Positions 8,824 to 21,478 of a DNA stretch of 25,314 nt are shown piece after piece. The position numbers and the translations under genes were made by a program. The notes below the pieces were generated by a model, which was given only the letters and a program-made list of their open reading frames with translations, did no database searches and was not told the origin of the DNA. This DNA is from Blattamonas nauphoetae (taxonomy: Eukaryota; Preaxostyla; Oxymonadida): positions 1-25,314 of the forward strand of contig JARBJD010000661.1 of assembly GCA_033064195.1 (NCBI GenBank), read 5' to 3'. The first letter of the stretch is position 1. The number at the start of each line of letters is the position of its first letter.

Positions 8824-10068
8824 GTGAGAGACGTCTGGGTTGACTACGCAGATGGGATAATTCGTCGATTCATCTTGTCTGAAGGAGCAGTCTGCATTGA
8901 CCCTCCAGTTCCTCGGGCCTACCCTCAGCCTCGGCCACAGGATCTCTTCGACATGATTACGGACGCAACGAACGAGAATTGCTTCATCGTTTTCCCAATA
9001 TATCCTCCCCGATATGAGGAGATCGACAAACTGCCTTCGTCGTAGATAGCTTGAGGAACTGGAGTGTCAATGCTGATTGCCTCTTCAGACGAGATGAATC
9101 GATGAATTATCCCATCTGCAGCCATGAACTTGAACGTTTTCTATCCAATTCATTTGTTTGCGGAGTCATCTTGTCGATTAGAGCCTGTGGTCTAGGTTGA
9201 GGGTCGTCCTGAGAAACTGCCTGTTGAGTGATCTGTTCTGGTTGTCGAGTTCATATTTGATGCTACCCGAGTGTCGGGTCAGGATGGATTTCAATTTGGT
9301 CCTGAACTAATGCAGGGTTCGATGGGACTTGAACTTGAAACTGTCCATGGCGATTGATTGTATAGGAAATCCAACCTAACGCGACATTTGTGCAGATAAA
9401 CTATCCAAACAGGTATCCTCGAGGAAGATTCACATCCTGCCCGTCGCATCAGGATTTCCTATACCATAAACCACCTCGGACAGTTTCAAATTCAAGTCCT
9501 GTCGATACCAGCATTGGTTCAGGGCCAAATTGAAGTCCCCTGGCCAGACACCAGTGCAGCGTAAAATTGAAGTCCTATCTAACGTGACATTCAAGGAGTT
9601 GAAGGAGGAAATCCACAAAGCAATCAATACTATCCCTCGCGAAGAGATTTGAACTCGTGAAAACTACACTCTCTCGAAATGATTGGGACAAATACGGACT
9701 CGACAACGAGAATTGCTTCATCGTTTTCCCGATCTATCCTCCCCGATATGGGAATACCGAGAGTCTGCTAAAAAGAAGAGCAGGACTGGATAAATGAAGT
9801 ACAAGTTCATGGGTGCAGATGCGATGAAACGACTCCAGTGAACAATTTCCTTGTGAATTGGCCGGAAAGAAGGCGGACGCATCTGCCCTCTGAATGTGAT
9901 CTACACACCATTTGAACGGGAAAAGCATCAATAACCGCCCGAACTCGAAAGACCTCAAAACCGTTCAACAAGACGAATATTGACATCCTGAACTATGTTC
10001 AACGAACACGCCAACGAATTGTTGATGTTCCAATCATCGATAATGGAGGTGAGACAAGCCCAGTCTAT
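8824..10068. repeat. Tandem unit U8 (1,245 bp)
   Basis: Consensus-like. It shares the extra-G 'ggccggaaag' form with U7 and has a five-A run in 'ctaaaaagaag' near 9770. Confidence 0.97.
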
Positions 10069-11309
10069 GTGAGAGACGTCTGGGTTGACTACGCAGATGG
10101 GATAATTCGTCGATTCATCTTGTCTGAAGGAGCAGTCTGCATTGACCCTCCAGTTCCTCGGGCCTACCCTCAGCCTCGGCCACAGGATCTCTTCGACATG
10201 ATTACGGACGCAACGAACGAGAATTGCTTCATCGTTTTCCCAATATATCCTCCCCGATATGAGGAGATCGACAAACTGCCTTCGTCGTAGATAGCTTGAG
10301 GAACTGGAGTGTCAATGCTGATTGCCTCTTCAGACGAGATGAATCGATGAATTATCCCATCTGCAGCCATGAACTTGAACGTTTTCTATCCAATTCATTT
10401 GTTTGCGGAGTCATCTTGTCGATTAGAGCCTGTGGTCTAGGTTGAGGGTCGTCCTGAAACTGCCTGTTGAGTGATCTGTTCTGGTTGTCGAGTTCATATT
10501 TGATGCTACCCGAGTGTCGGGTCAGGATGGATTTCAATTTGGTCCTGAACTAATGCAGGGTTCGATGGGACTTGAACTTGAAACTGTCCATGGCGATTGA
10601 TTGTATAGGAAATCCAACCTAACGCGACATTTGTGCAGATAAACTATCCAAACAGGTATCCTCGAGGAAGATTCACATCCTGCCCGTCGCATCAGGATTT
10701 CCTATACCATAAACCACCTCGGACAGTTTCAAATTCAAGTCCTGTCGATACCAGCATTGGTTCAGGGCCAAATTGAAGTCCCCTGGCCAGACACCAGTGC
10801 AGCGTAAAATTGAAGTCCTATCTAACGTGACATTCAAGGAGTTGAAGGAGGAAATCCACAAAGCAATCAATACTATCCCTCGCGAAGAGATTTGAACTCG
10901 TGAAACTACACTCTCTCGAAATGATTGGGACAAATACGGACTCGACAACGAGAATTGCTTCATCGTTTTCCCGATCTATCCTCCCCGATATGGGAATACC
11001 GAGAGTCTGCTAAAAAGAAGAGCAGGACTGGATAAATGAAGTACAAGTTCATGGGTGCAGATGCGATGAAACGACTCCAGTGAACAATTTCCTTGTGAAT
11101 TGGCCGAAAGAAGGCGGACGCATCTGCCCTCTGAATGTGATCTACACACCATTTGAACGGGAAAAGCATCAATAACCGCCCGAACTCGAAAGACCTCAAA
11201 ACCGTTCAACAAGACGAATATTGACATCCTGAACTATGTTCAACGAACACGCCAACGAATTGTTGATGTTCCAATCATCGATAATGGAGGTGAGACAAGC
11301 CCAGTCTAT
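10069..11309. repeat. Tandem unit U9 (1,241 bp)
   Basis: Lacks four bases at 'gtcctgaaactgcc' near 10451 (full form 'gtcctgaggaaactgcc'). It has the five-A run near 11011. Confidence 0.97.
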
Positions 11310-12552
11310 GTGAGAGACGTCTGGGTTGACTACGCAGATGGGATAATTCGTCGATTCATCTTGTCTGAAGGAGCAGTCTGCATTGACCCTCCAGTTCCTC
11401 GGGCCTACCCTCAGCCTCGGCCACAGGATCTCTTCGACATGATTACGGACGCAACGAACGAGAATTGCTTCATCGTTTTCCCAATATATCCTCCCCGATA
11501 TGAGGAGATCGACAAACTGCCTTCGTCGTAGATAGCTTGAGGAACTGGAGTGTCAATGCTGATTGCCTCTTCAGACGAGATGAATCGATGAATTATCCCA
11601 TCTGCAGCCATGAACTTGAACGTTTTCTATCCAATTCATTTGTTTGCGGAGTCATCTTGTCGATTAGAGCCTGTGGTCTAGGTTGAGGGTCGTCCTGAGA
11701 AACTGCCTGTTGAGTGATCTGTTCTGGTTGTCGAGTTCATATTTGATGCTACCCGAGTGTCGGGTCAGGATGGATTTCAATTTGGTCCTGAACTAATGCA
11801 GGGTTCGATGGGACTTGAACTTGAAACTGTCCATGGCGATTGATTGTATAGGAAATCCAACCTAACGCGACATTTGTGCAGATAAACTATCCAAACAGGT
11901 ATCCTCGAGGAAGATTCACATCCTGCCCGTCGCATCAGGATTTCCTATACCATAAACCACCTCGGACAGTTTCAAATTCAAGTCCTGTCGATACCAGCAT
12001 TGGTTCAGGGCCAAATTGAAGTCCCCTGGCCAGACACCAGTGCAGCGTAAAATTGAAGTCCTATCTAACGTGACATTCAAGGAGTTGAAGGAGGAAATCC
12101 ACAAAGCAATCAATACTATCCCTCGCGAAGAGATTTGAACTCGTGAAAACTACACTCTCTCGAAATGATTGGGACAAATACGGACTCGACAACGAGAATT
12201 GCTTCATCGTTTTCCCGATCTATCCTCCCCGATATGGGAATACCGAGAGTCTGCTAAAAGAAGAGCAGGACTGGATAAATGAAGTACAAGTTCATGGGTG
12301 CAGATGCGATGAAACGACTCCAGTGAACAATTTCCTTGTGAATTGGCCGAAAGAAGGCGGACGCATCTGCCCTCTGAATGTGATCTACACACCATTTGAA
12401 CGGGAAAAGCATCAATAACCGCCCGAACTCGAAAGACCTCAAAACCGTTCAACAAGACGAATATTGACATCCTGAACTATGTTCAACGAACACGCCAACG
12501 AATTGTTGATGTTCCAATCATCGATAATGGAGGTGAGACAAGCCCAGTCTAT
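11310..12552. repeat. Tandem unit U10 (1,243 bp)
   Basis: Has four A's in 'ctaaaagaag' near 12255. This puts the D2 segment and the following C segment in one open frame. Confidence 0.97.
12143..12418 (+). CDS. Open segment covering the ends of segments 1 and 2 (91 codons, U10)
   Basis: The four-A run near 12255 makes the NENCFIVFPIYPPRY frame continuous with DWINEVQVHGC and on to FEREK. This is direct sequence evidence that modules D2 and C can belong to one frame. The product is unknown and no ATG starts it. Confidence 0.3.
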   Translation: MKTTLSRNDWDKYGLDNENCFIVFPIYPPRYGNTESLLKEEQDWINEVQVHGCRCDETTPVNNFLVNWPKEGGRICPLNVIYTPFEREKHQ

Positions 12553-13794
12553 GTGAGAGACGTCTGGGTTGACTACGCAGATGGGATAATTCGTCGATTC
12601 ATCTTGTCTGAAGGAGCAGTCTGCATTGACCCTCCAGTTCCTCGGGCCTACCCTCAGCCTCGGCCACAGGATCTCTTCGACATGATTACGGACGCAACGA
12701 ACGAGAATTGCTTCATCGTTTTCCCAATATATCCTCCCCGATATGAGGAGATCGACAAACTGCCTTCGTCGTAGATAGCTTGAGGAACTGGAGTGTCAAT
12801 GCTGATTGCCTCTTCAGACGAGATGAATCGATGAATTATCCCATCTGCAGCCATGAACTTGAACGTTTTCTATCCAATTCATTTGTTTGCGGAGTCATCT
12901 TGTCGATTAGAGCCTGTGGTCTAGGTTGAGGGTCGTCCTGAGAAACTGCCTGTTGAGTGATCTGTTCTGGTTGTCGAGTTCATATTTGATGCTACCCGAG
13001 TGTCGGGTCAGGATGGATTTCAATTTGGTCCTGAACTAATGCAGGGTTCGATGGGACTTGAACTTGAAACTGTCCATGGCGATTGATTGTATAGGAAATC
13101 CAACCTAACGCGACATTTGTGCAGATAAACTATCCAAACAGGTATCCTCGAGGAAGATTCACATCCTGCCCGTCGCATCAGGATTTCCTATACCATAAAC
13201 CACCTCGGACAGTTTCAAATTCAAGTCCTGTCGATACCAGCATTGGTTCAGGGCCAAATTGAAGTCCCCTGGCCAGACACCAGTGCAGCGTAAAATTGAA
13301 GTCCTATCTAACGTGACATTCAAGGAGTTGAAGGAGGAAATCCACAAAGCAATCAATACTATCCCTCGCGAAGAGATTTGAACTCGTGAAAACTACACTC
13401 TCTCGAAATGATTGGGACAAATACGGACTCGACAACGAGAATTGCTTCATCGTTTTCCCGATCTATCCTCCCCGATATGGGAATACCGAGAGTCTGCTAA
13501 AGAAGAGCAGGACTGGATAAATGAAGTACAAGTTCATGGGTGCAGATGCGATGAAACGACTCCAGTGAACAATTTCCTTGTGAATTGGCCGAAAGAAGGC
13601 GGACGCATCTGCCCTCTGAATGTGATCTACACACCATTTGAACGGGAAAAGCATCAATAACCGCCCGAACTCGAAAGACCTCAAAACCGTTCAACAAGAC
13701 GAATATTGACATCCTGAACTATGTTCAACGAACACGCCAACGAATTGTTGATGTTCCAATCATCGATAATGGAGGTGAGACAAGCCCAGTCTAT
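12553..13794. repeat. Tandem unit U11 (1,242 bp)
   Basis: Consensus-like. It has the short 'cctgagaaactgcc' form near 12938. Confidence 0.97.
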
Positions 13795-15037
13795 GTGAGA
13801 GACGTCTGGGTTGACTACGCAGATGGGATAATTCGTCGATTCATCTTGTCTGAAGGAGCAGTCTGCATTGACCCTCCAGTTCCTCGGGCCTACCCTCAGC
13901 CTCGGCCACAGGATCTCTTCGACATGATTACGGACGCAACGAACGAGAATTGCTTCATCGTTTTCCCAATATATCCTCCCCGATATGAGGAGATCGACAA
14001 ACTGCCTTCGTCGTAGATAGCTTGAGGAACTGGAGTGTCAATGCTGATTGCCTCTTCAGACGAGATGAATCGATGAATTATCCCATCTGCAGCCATGAAC
14101 TTGAACGTTTTCTATCCAATTCATTTGTTTGCGGGAGTCATCTTGTCGATTAGAGCCTGTGGTCTAGGTTGAGGGTCGTCCTGAGGAAACTGCCTGTTGA
14201 GTGATCTGTTCTGGTTGTCGAGTTCATATTTGATGCTACCCGAGTGTCGGGTCAGGATGGATTTCAATTTGGTCCTGAACTAATGCAGGGTTCGATGGGA
14301 CTTGAACTTGAAACTGTCCATGGCGATTGATTGTATAGGAAATCCAACCTAACGCGACATTTGTGCAGATAAACTATCCAAACAGGTATCCTCGAGGAAG
14401 ATTCACATCCTGCCCGTCGCATCAGGATTTCCTATACCATAAACCACCTCGGACAGTTTCAAATTCAAGTCCTGTCGATACCAGCATTGGTTCAGGGCCA
14501 AATTGAAGTCCCCTGGCCAGACACCAGTGCAGCGTAAAATTGAAGTCCTATCTAACGTGACATTCAAGGAGTTGAAGGAGGAAATCCACAAAGCAATCAA
14601 TACTATCCCTCGCGAAGAGATTTGAACTCGTGAAAACTACACTCTCGAAATGATTGGGACAAATACGGACTCGACAACGAGAATTGCTTCATCGTTTTCC
14701 CGATCTATCCTCCCCGATATGGGAATACCGAGAGTCTGCTAAAAGAAGAGCAGGACTGGATAAATGAAGTACAAGTTCATGGGTGCAGATGCGATGAAAC
14801 GACTCCAGTGAACAATTTCCTTGTGAATTGGCCGAAAGAAGGCGGACGCATCTGCCCTCTGAATGTGATCTACACACCATTTGAACGGGAAAAGCATCAA
14901 TAACCGCCCGAACTCGAAAGACCTCAAAACCGTTCAACAAGACGAATATTGACATCCTGAACTATGTTCAACGAACACGCCAACGAATTGTTGATGTTCC
15001 AATCATCGATAATGGAGGTGAGACAAGCCCAGTCTAT
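13795..15037. repeat. Tandem unit U12 (1,243 bp)
   Basis: Consensus-like. It has the shorter 'tacactctcga' form near 14637 and four A's near 14740. Confidence 0.97.
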
Positions 15038-16278
15038 GTGAGAGACGTCTGGGTTGACTACGCAGATGGGATAATTCGTCGATTCATCTTGTCTGAAGGA
15101 GCAGTCTGCATTGACCCTCCAGTTCCTCGGGCCTACCCTCAGCCTCGGCCACAGGATCTCTTCGACATGATTACGGACGCAACGAACGAGAATTGCTTCA
15201 TCGTTTTCCCAATATATCCTCCCCGATATGAGGAGATCGACAAACTGCCTTCGTCGTAGATAGCTTGAGGAACTGGAGTGTCAATGCTGATTGCCTCTTC
15301 AGACGAGATGAATCGATGAATTATCCCATCTGCAGCCATGAACTTGAACGTTTTCTATCCAATTCATTTGTTTGCGGAGTCATCTTGTCGATTAGAGCCT
15401 GTGGTCTAGGTTGAGGGTCGTCCTGAGAAACTGCCTGTTGAGTGATCTGTTCTGGTTGTCGAGTTCATATTTGATGCTACCCGAGTGTCGGGTCAGGATG
15501 GATTTCAATTTGGTCCTGAACTAATGCAGGGTTCGATGGGACTTGAACTTGAAACTGTCCATGGCGATTGATTGTATAGGAAATCCAACCTAACGCGACA
15601 TTTGTGCAGATAAACTATCCAAACAGGTATCCTCGAGGAAGATTCACATCCTGCCCGTCGCATCAGGATTTCCTATACCATAAACCACCTCGGACAGTTT
15701 CAAATTCAAGTCCTGTCGATACCAGCATTGGTTCAGGGCCAAATTGAAGTCCCCTGGCCAGACACCAGTGCAGCGTAAAATTGAAGTCCTATCTAACGTG
15801 ACATTCAAGGAGTTGGAAGGAGGAAATCCACAAAGCAATCAATACTATCCCTCGCGAAGAGATTTGAACTCGTGAAAACTACACTCTCGAAATGATTGGG
15901 ACAAATACGGACTCGACAACGAGAATTGCTTCATCGTTTTCCCGATCTATCCTCCCCGATATGGGAATACCGAGAGTCTGCTAAAGAAGAGCAGGACTGG
16001 ATAAATGAAGTACAAGTTCATGGGTGCAGATGCGATGAAACGACTCCAGTGAACAATTTCCTTGTGAATTGGCCGAAAGAAGGCGGACGCATCTGCCCTC
16101 TGAATGTGATCTACACACCATTTGAACGGGAAAAGCATCAATAACCGCCCGAACTCGAAAGACCTCAAAACCGTTCAACAAGACGAATATTGACATCCTG
16201 AACTATGTTCAACGAACACGCCAACGAATTGTTGATGTTCCAATCATCGATAATGGAGGTGAGACAAGCCCAGTCTAT
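15038..16278. repeat. Tandem unit U13 (1,241 bp)
   Basis: Consensus-like. It has an extra G in 'gttggaagg' near 15814 and the short 'ctctcga' form near 15886. Confidence 0.97.
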
Positions 16279-17325
16279 GTGAGAGACGTCTGGGTTGACT
16301 ACGCAGATGGGATAATTCGTCGATTCATCTTGTCTGAAGGAGCAGTCTGCATTGACCCTCCAGTTCCTCGGGCCTACCCTCAGCCTCGGCCACAGGATCT
16401 CTTCGACATGATTACGGACGCAACGAACGAGAATTGCTTCATCGTTTTCCCAATATATCCTCCCCGATATGAGGAAACTGCCTGTTGAGTGATCTGTTCT
16501 GGTTGTCGAGTTCATATTTGATGCTACCCGAGTGTCGGGTCAGGATGGATTTCAATTTGGTCCTGAACTAATGCAGGGTTCGATGGGACTTGAACTTGAA
16601 ACTGTCCATGGCGATTGATTGTATAGGAAATCCAACCTAACGCGACATTTGTGCAGATAAACTATCCAAACAGGTATCCTCGAGGAAGATTCACATCCTG
16701 CCCGTCGCATCAGGATTTCCTATACCATAAACCACCTCGGACAGTTTCAAATTCAAGTCCTGTCGATACCAGCATTGGTTCAGGGCCAAATTGAAGTCCC
16801 CCTGGCCAGACACCAGTGCAGCGTAAAATTGAAGTCCTATCAACGTGACATTCAAGGAGTTGAAGGAGGAAATCCACAAAGCAATCAATACTATCCCTCG
16901 CGAAGAGATTTGAACTCGTGAAACTACACTCTCTCGAAATGATTGGGACAAATACGGACTCGACAACGAGAATTGCTTCATCGTTTTCCCGATCTATCCT
17001 CCCCGATATGGGAATACCGAGAGTCTGCTAAAGAAGAGCAGGACTGGATAAATGAAGTACAAGTTCATGGGTGCAGATGCGATGAAACGACTCCAGTGAA
17101 CAATTTCCTTGTGAATTGGCCGAAAGAAGGCGGACGCATCTGCCCTCTGAATGTGATCTACACACCATTTGAACGGGAAAAGCATCAATAACCGCCCGAA
17201 CTCGAAAGACCTCAAAACCGTTCAACAAGACGAATATTGACATCCTGAACTATGTTCAACGAACACGCCAACGAATTGTTGATGTTCCAATCATCGATAA
17301 TGGAGGTGAGACAAGCCCAGTCTAT
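16279..17325. repeat. Deletion-derivative unit U14 (1,047 bp)
   Basis: Lacks 196 bp corresponding to 6530-6725 of the reference unit. The join at 16470-16475 is 'tgagga', a six-base sequence present at both ends of the missing part in intact units. The lost part contains the A'/C' arm, so this unit cannot form the A hairpin. Confidence 0.95.
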
Positions 17326-18564
17326 GTGAGAGACGTCTGGGTTGACTACGCAGATGGGATAATTCGTCGATTCATCTTGTCTGAAGGAGCAGTCTGCATT
17401 GACCCTCCAGTTCCTCGGGCCTACCCTCAGCCTCGGCCACAGGATCTCTTCGACATGATTACGGACGCAACGAACGAGAATTGCTTCATCGTTTTCCCAA
17501 TATATCCTCCCCGATATGAGGAGATCGACAAACTGCCTTCGTCGTAGATAGCTTGAGGAACTGGAGTGTCAATGCTGATTGCCTCTTCAGACGAGATGAA
17601 TCGATGAATTATCCCATCTGCAGCCATGAACTTGAACGTTTTCTATCCAATTCATTTTGTTTGCGGGAGTCATCTTGTCGATTAGAGCCTGTGGTCTAGG
17701 TTGAGGGTCGTCCTGAGAAACTGCCTGTTGAGTGATCTGTTCTGGTTGTCGAGTTCATATTTGATGCTACCCGAGTGTCGGGTCAGGATGGATTTCAATT
17801 TGGTCCTGAACTAATGCAGGGTTCGATGGGACTTGAACTTGAAACTGTCCATGGCGATTGATTGTATAGGAAATCCAACCTAACGCGACATTTGTGCAGA
17901 TAAACTATCCAAACAGGTATCCTCGAGGAAGATTCACATCCTGCCCGTCGCATCAGGATTTCCTATACCATAAACCACCTCGGACAGTTTCAAATTCAAG
18001 TCCTGTCGATACCAGCATTGGTTCAGGGCCAAACAGTCCCCTGAGACACCAGTGCAGCGTAAAATTGAAGTCCTATCTAACGTGACATTCAAGGAGTTGA
18101 AGGAGGAAATCCACAAAGCAATCAATACTATCCCTCGCGAAGAGATTTGAACTCGTGAAACTACACTCTCTCGAAATGATTGGGACAAATACGGACTCGA
18201 CAACGAGAATTGCTTCATCGTTTTCCCGATCTATCCTCCCCGATATGGGAATACCGAGAGTCTGCTAAAAAGAAGAGCAGGACTGGATAAATGAAGTACA
18301 AGTTCATGGGTGCAGATGCGATGAAACGACTCCAGTGAACAATTTCCTTGTGAATTGGCTGAAAGAAGGCGGACGCATCTGCCCTCTGAATGTGATCTAC
18401 ACACCATTTGAACGGGAAAAGCATCAATAACCGCCCGAACTCGAAAGACCTCAAAACCGTTCAACAAGACGAATATTGACATCCTGAACTATGTTCAACG
18501 AACACGCCAACGAATTGTTGATGTTCCAATCATCGATAATGGAGGTGAGACAAGCCCAGTCTAT
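17326..18564. repeat. Tandem unit U15 (1,239 bp)
   Basis: Mostly consensus. A small private lesion near 18031-18047 shortens the end of the B arm by about seven bases. It carries 'ggctgaaag' near 18358, shared with U18. Confidence 0.97.
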
Positions 18565-19726
18565 GTGAGAGACGTCTGGGTTGACTACGCAGATGGGATA
18601 ATTCGTCGATTCATCTTGTCTGAAGGAGCAGTCTGCATTGACCCTCCAGTTCCTCGGGCCTACCCTCAGCCTCGGCCACAGGATCTCTTCGACATGATTA
18701 CGGACGCAACGAACGAGAATTGCTTCATCGTTTTCCCAATATATCCTCCCCGATATGAGGAGATCGACAAACTGCCTTCGTCGTAGATAGCTTGAGGAAC
18801 TGGAGTGTCAATGCTGATTGCCTCTTCAGACGAGATGAATCGATGAATTATCCCATCTGCAGCCATGAACTTGAACGTTTTCTATCCAATTCATTTGTTT
18901 GCGGGAGTCATCTTGTCGATTAGAGCCTGTGGTCTAGGTCAGGATGGATTTCAATTTGGTCCTGAACTAATGCAGGGTTCGATGGGACTTGAACTTGAAA
19001 CTGTCCATGGCGATTGATTGTATAGGAAATCCAACCTAACGCGACATTTGTGCAGATAAACTATCCAAACAGGTATCCTCGAGGAAGATTCACATCCTGC
19101 CCGTCGCATCAGGATTTCCTATACCATAAACCACCTCGGACAGTTTCAAATTCAAGTCCTGTCGATACCAGCATTGGTTCAGGGCCAAATTGAAGTCCCC
19201 CTGGCCAGACACCAGTGCAGCGTAAAATTGAAGTCCTATCTAACGTGACATTCAAGGAGTTGAAGGAGGAAATCCACAAAGCAATCAATACTATCCCTCG
19301 CGAAGAGATTTGAACTCGTGAAAACTACACTCTCTCGAAATGATTGGGACAAATACGGACTCGACAACGAGAATTGCTTCATCGTTTTCCCGATCTATCC
19401 TCCCCGATATGGGAATACCGAGAGTCTGCTAAAGAAGAGCAGGACTGGATAAATGAAGTACAAGTTCATGGGTGCAGATGCGATGAAACGACTCCAGTGA
19501 ACAATTTCCTTGTGAATTGGCCGAAAGAAGGCGGACGCATCTGCCCTCTGAATGTGATCTACACACCATTTGAACGGGAAAAGCATCAATAACCGCCCGA
19601 ACTCGAAAGACCTCAAAACCGTTCAACAAGACGAATATTGACATCCTGAACTATGTTCAACGAACACGCCAACGAATTGTTGATGTTCCAATCATCGATA
19701 ATGGAGGTGAGACAAGCCCAGTCTAT
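18565..19726. repeat. Deletion-derivative unit U16 (1,162 bp)
   Basis: Lacks 83 bp corresponding to 6708-6790 of the reference unit, with only 'ggt' shared at the join near 18937-18939. The lost piece includes the 'acccga' hairpin and the LDNQN-like - strand segment. Confidence 0.95.
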
Positions 19727-20101
19727 GTGAGAGACGTCTGGGTTGACTACGCAGATGGGATAATTCGTCGATTCATCTTGTCTGAAGGAGCAGTCTGCAT
19801 TGACCCTCCAGTTCCTCGGGCCTACCCCTCAGCCTCGGCCACAGGATCTCTTCGACATGATTACGGACGCAACGAACGAGAATTGCTTCATCGTTTTCCC
19901 GATCTATCCTCCCCGATATGGGAATACCGAGAGTCTGCTAAAGAAGAGCAGGACTGGATAAATGAAGTACAAGTTCATGGGTGCAGATGCGATGAAACGA
20001 CTCCAGTGAACAATTTCCTTGTGAATTGGCCGAAAGAAGGCGGACGCATCTGCCCTCTGAATGTGATCTACACACCATTTGAACGGGAAAAGCATCAATA
20101 A
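19574..20101 (+). CDS. Longest open segment noticed in the window (175 codons, across U17)
   Basis: Opens after a TGA at 19571-19573 and ends at a TAA at 20099-20101. It begins as segment 3 through YADGIIRRF and PPVPRAYP. An extra C in the proline region then moves it out of the PQPRPQ frame for about 40 codons, and it re-enters the EEQDWINEVQVHGC frame. Its length results from the 736-bp deletion combined with that extra base. I regard it as accidental, not as a new gene. Confidence 0.15.
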   Translation, partial: TGKASITARTRKTSKPFNKTNIDILNYVQRTRQRIVDVPIIDNGGETSPVYVRDVWVDYADGIIRRFILSEGAVCIDPPVPRAYPSASATGSLRHDYGRNERELLHRFPDLSSPIWEYRESAKEEQDWINEVQVHGCRCDETTPVNNFLVNWPKEGGRICPLNVIYTPFEREKHQ

Positions 20102-20235
20102 CCGCCCGAACTCGAAAGACCTCAAAACCGTTCAACAAGACGAATATTGACATCCTGAACTATGTTCAACGAACACGCCAACGAATTGTTGATGTTCCAA
20201 TCATCGATAATGGAGGTGAGACAAGCCCAGTCTAT
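19727..20235. repeat. Deletion-derivative unit U17 (509 bp)
   Basis: Lacks 736 bp. The single remaining copy of the 46-bp direct repeat is a hybrid: D1-type flank on the left, D2-type bases and flank on the right. The expected length from a D1 x D2 join is 1,244 - 736 = 508. One extra C near 19825-19830 gives the observed 509. Confidence 0.96.
19875..19920 (+). repeat. Hybrid D1/D2 repeat at the U17 deletion junction
   Basis: Upstream flank 'gacgcaacg' is that of D1. Both diagnostic internal bases ('cccgatctatcc') and the downstream flank 'gggaatacc' are those of D2. The exchange therefore lies within the first ~25 bases of the repeat. Confidence 0.95.
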
Positions 20236-21478
20236 GTGAGAGACGTCTGGGTTGACTACGCAGATGGGATAATTCGTCGATTCATCTTGTCTGAAGGAGC
20301 AGTCTGCATTGACCCTCCAGTTCCTCGGGCCTACCCTCAGCCTCGGCCACAGGATCTCTTCGACATGATTACGGACGCAACGAACGAGAATTGCTTCATC
20401 GTTTTCCCAATATATCCTCCCCGATATGAGGAGATCGACAAACTGCCTTCGTCGTAGATAGCTTTGAGGAACTTTGGAGTGTCAATGCTGATTGCCTCTT
20501 CAGACGAGATGAATCGATGAATTATCCCATCTGCAGCCATGAACTTGAACGTTTTCTATCCAATTCATTTGTTTGCGGAGTCATCTTGTCGATTAGAGCC
20601 TGTGGTCTAGGTTGAGGGTCGTCCTGAGGAAACTGCCTGTTGAGTGATCTGTTCTGGTTGTCGAGTTCATATTTGATGCTACCCGAGTGTCGGGTCAGGA
20701 TGGATTTCAATTTGGTCCTGAACTAATGCAGGGTTCGATGGGACTTGAACTTGAAACTGTCCATGGCGATTGATTGTATAGGAAATCCAACCTAACGCGA
20801 CATTTGTGCAGATAAACTATCCAAACAGGTATCCTCGAGGAAGATTCACATCCTGCCCGTCGCATCAGGATTTCCTATACCATAAACCACCTCGGACAGT
20901 TTCAAATTCAAGTCCTGTCGATACCAGCATTGGTTCAGGGCCAAATTGAAGTCCCCTGGCCAGACACCAGTGCAGCGTAAAATTGAAGTCCTATCTAACG
21001 TGACATTCAAGGAGTTGAAGGAGGAAATCCACAAAGCAATCAATACTATCCCTCGCGAAGAGAGATTTGAACTCGTGAAAACTACACTCTCGAAATGATT
21101 GGGACAAATACGGACTCGACAACGAGAATTGCTTCATCGTTTTCCCGATCTATCCTCCCCGATATGGGAATACCGAGAGTCTGCTAAAGAAGAGCAGGAC
21201 TGGATAAATGAAGTACAAGTTCATGGGTGCAGATGCGATGAAACGACTCCAGTGAACAATTTCCTTGTGAATTGGCTGAAAGAAGGCGGACGCATCTGCC
21301 CTCTGAATGTGATCTACACACCATTTGAACGGGAAAAGCATCAATAACCGCCCGAACTCGAAAGACCTCAAAACCGTTCAACAAGACGAATATTGACATC
21401 CTGAACTATGTTCAACGAACACGCCAACGAATTGTTGATGTTCCAATCATCGATAATGGTGAGACAAGCCCAGTCTAT
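20236..21478. repeat. Tandem unit U18 (1,243 bp)
   Basis: Near consensus. Differences are 'gctttgaggaactttggag' near 20461 and 'ggctgaaag' near 21274 (shared with U15). Confidence 0.97.

Noticed and set aside
16165-16515. 116-codon open frame on the - strand at U13/U14
   Set aside because: Antisense shadow of segment 3, lengthened by the 196-bp deletion join of U14. No independent support.
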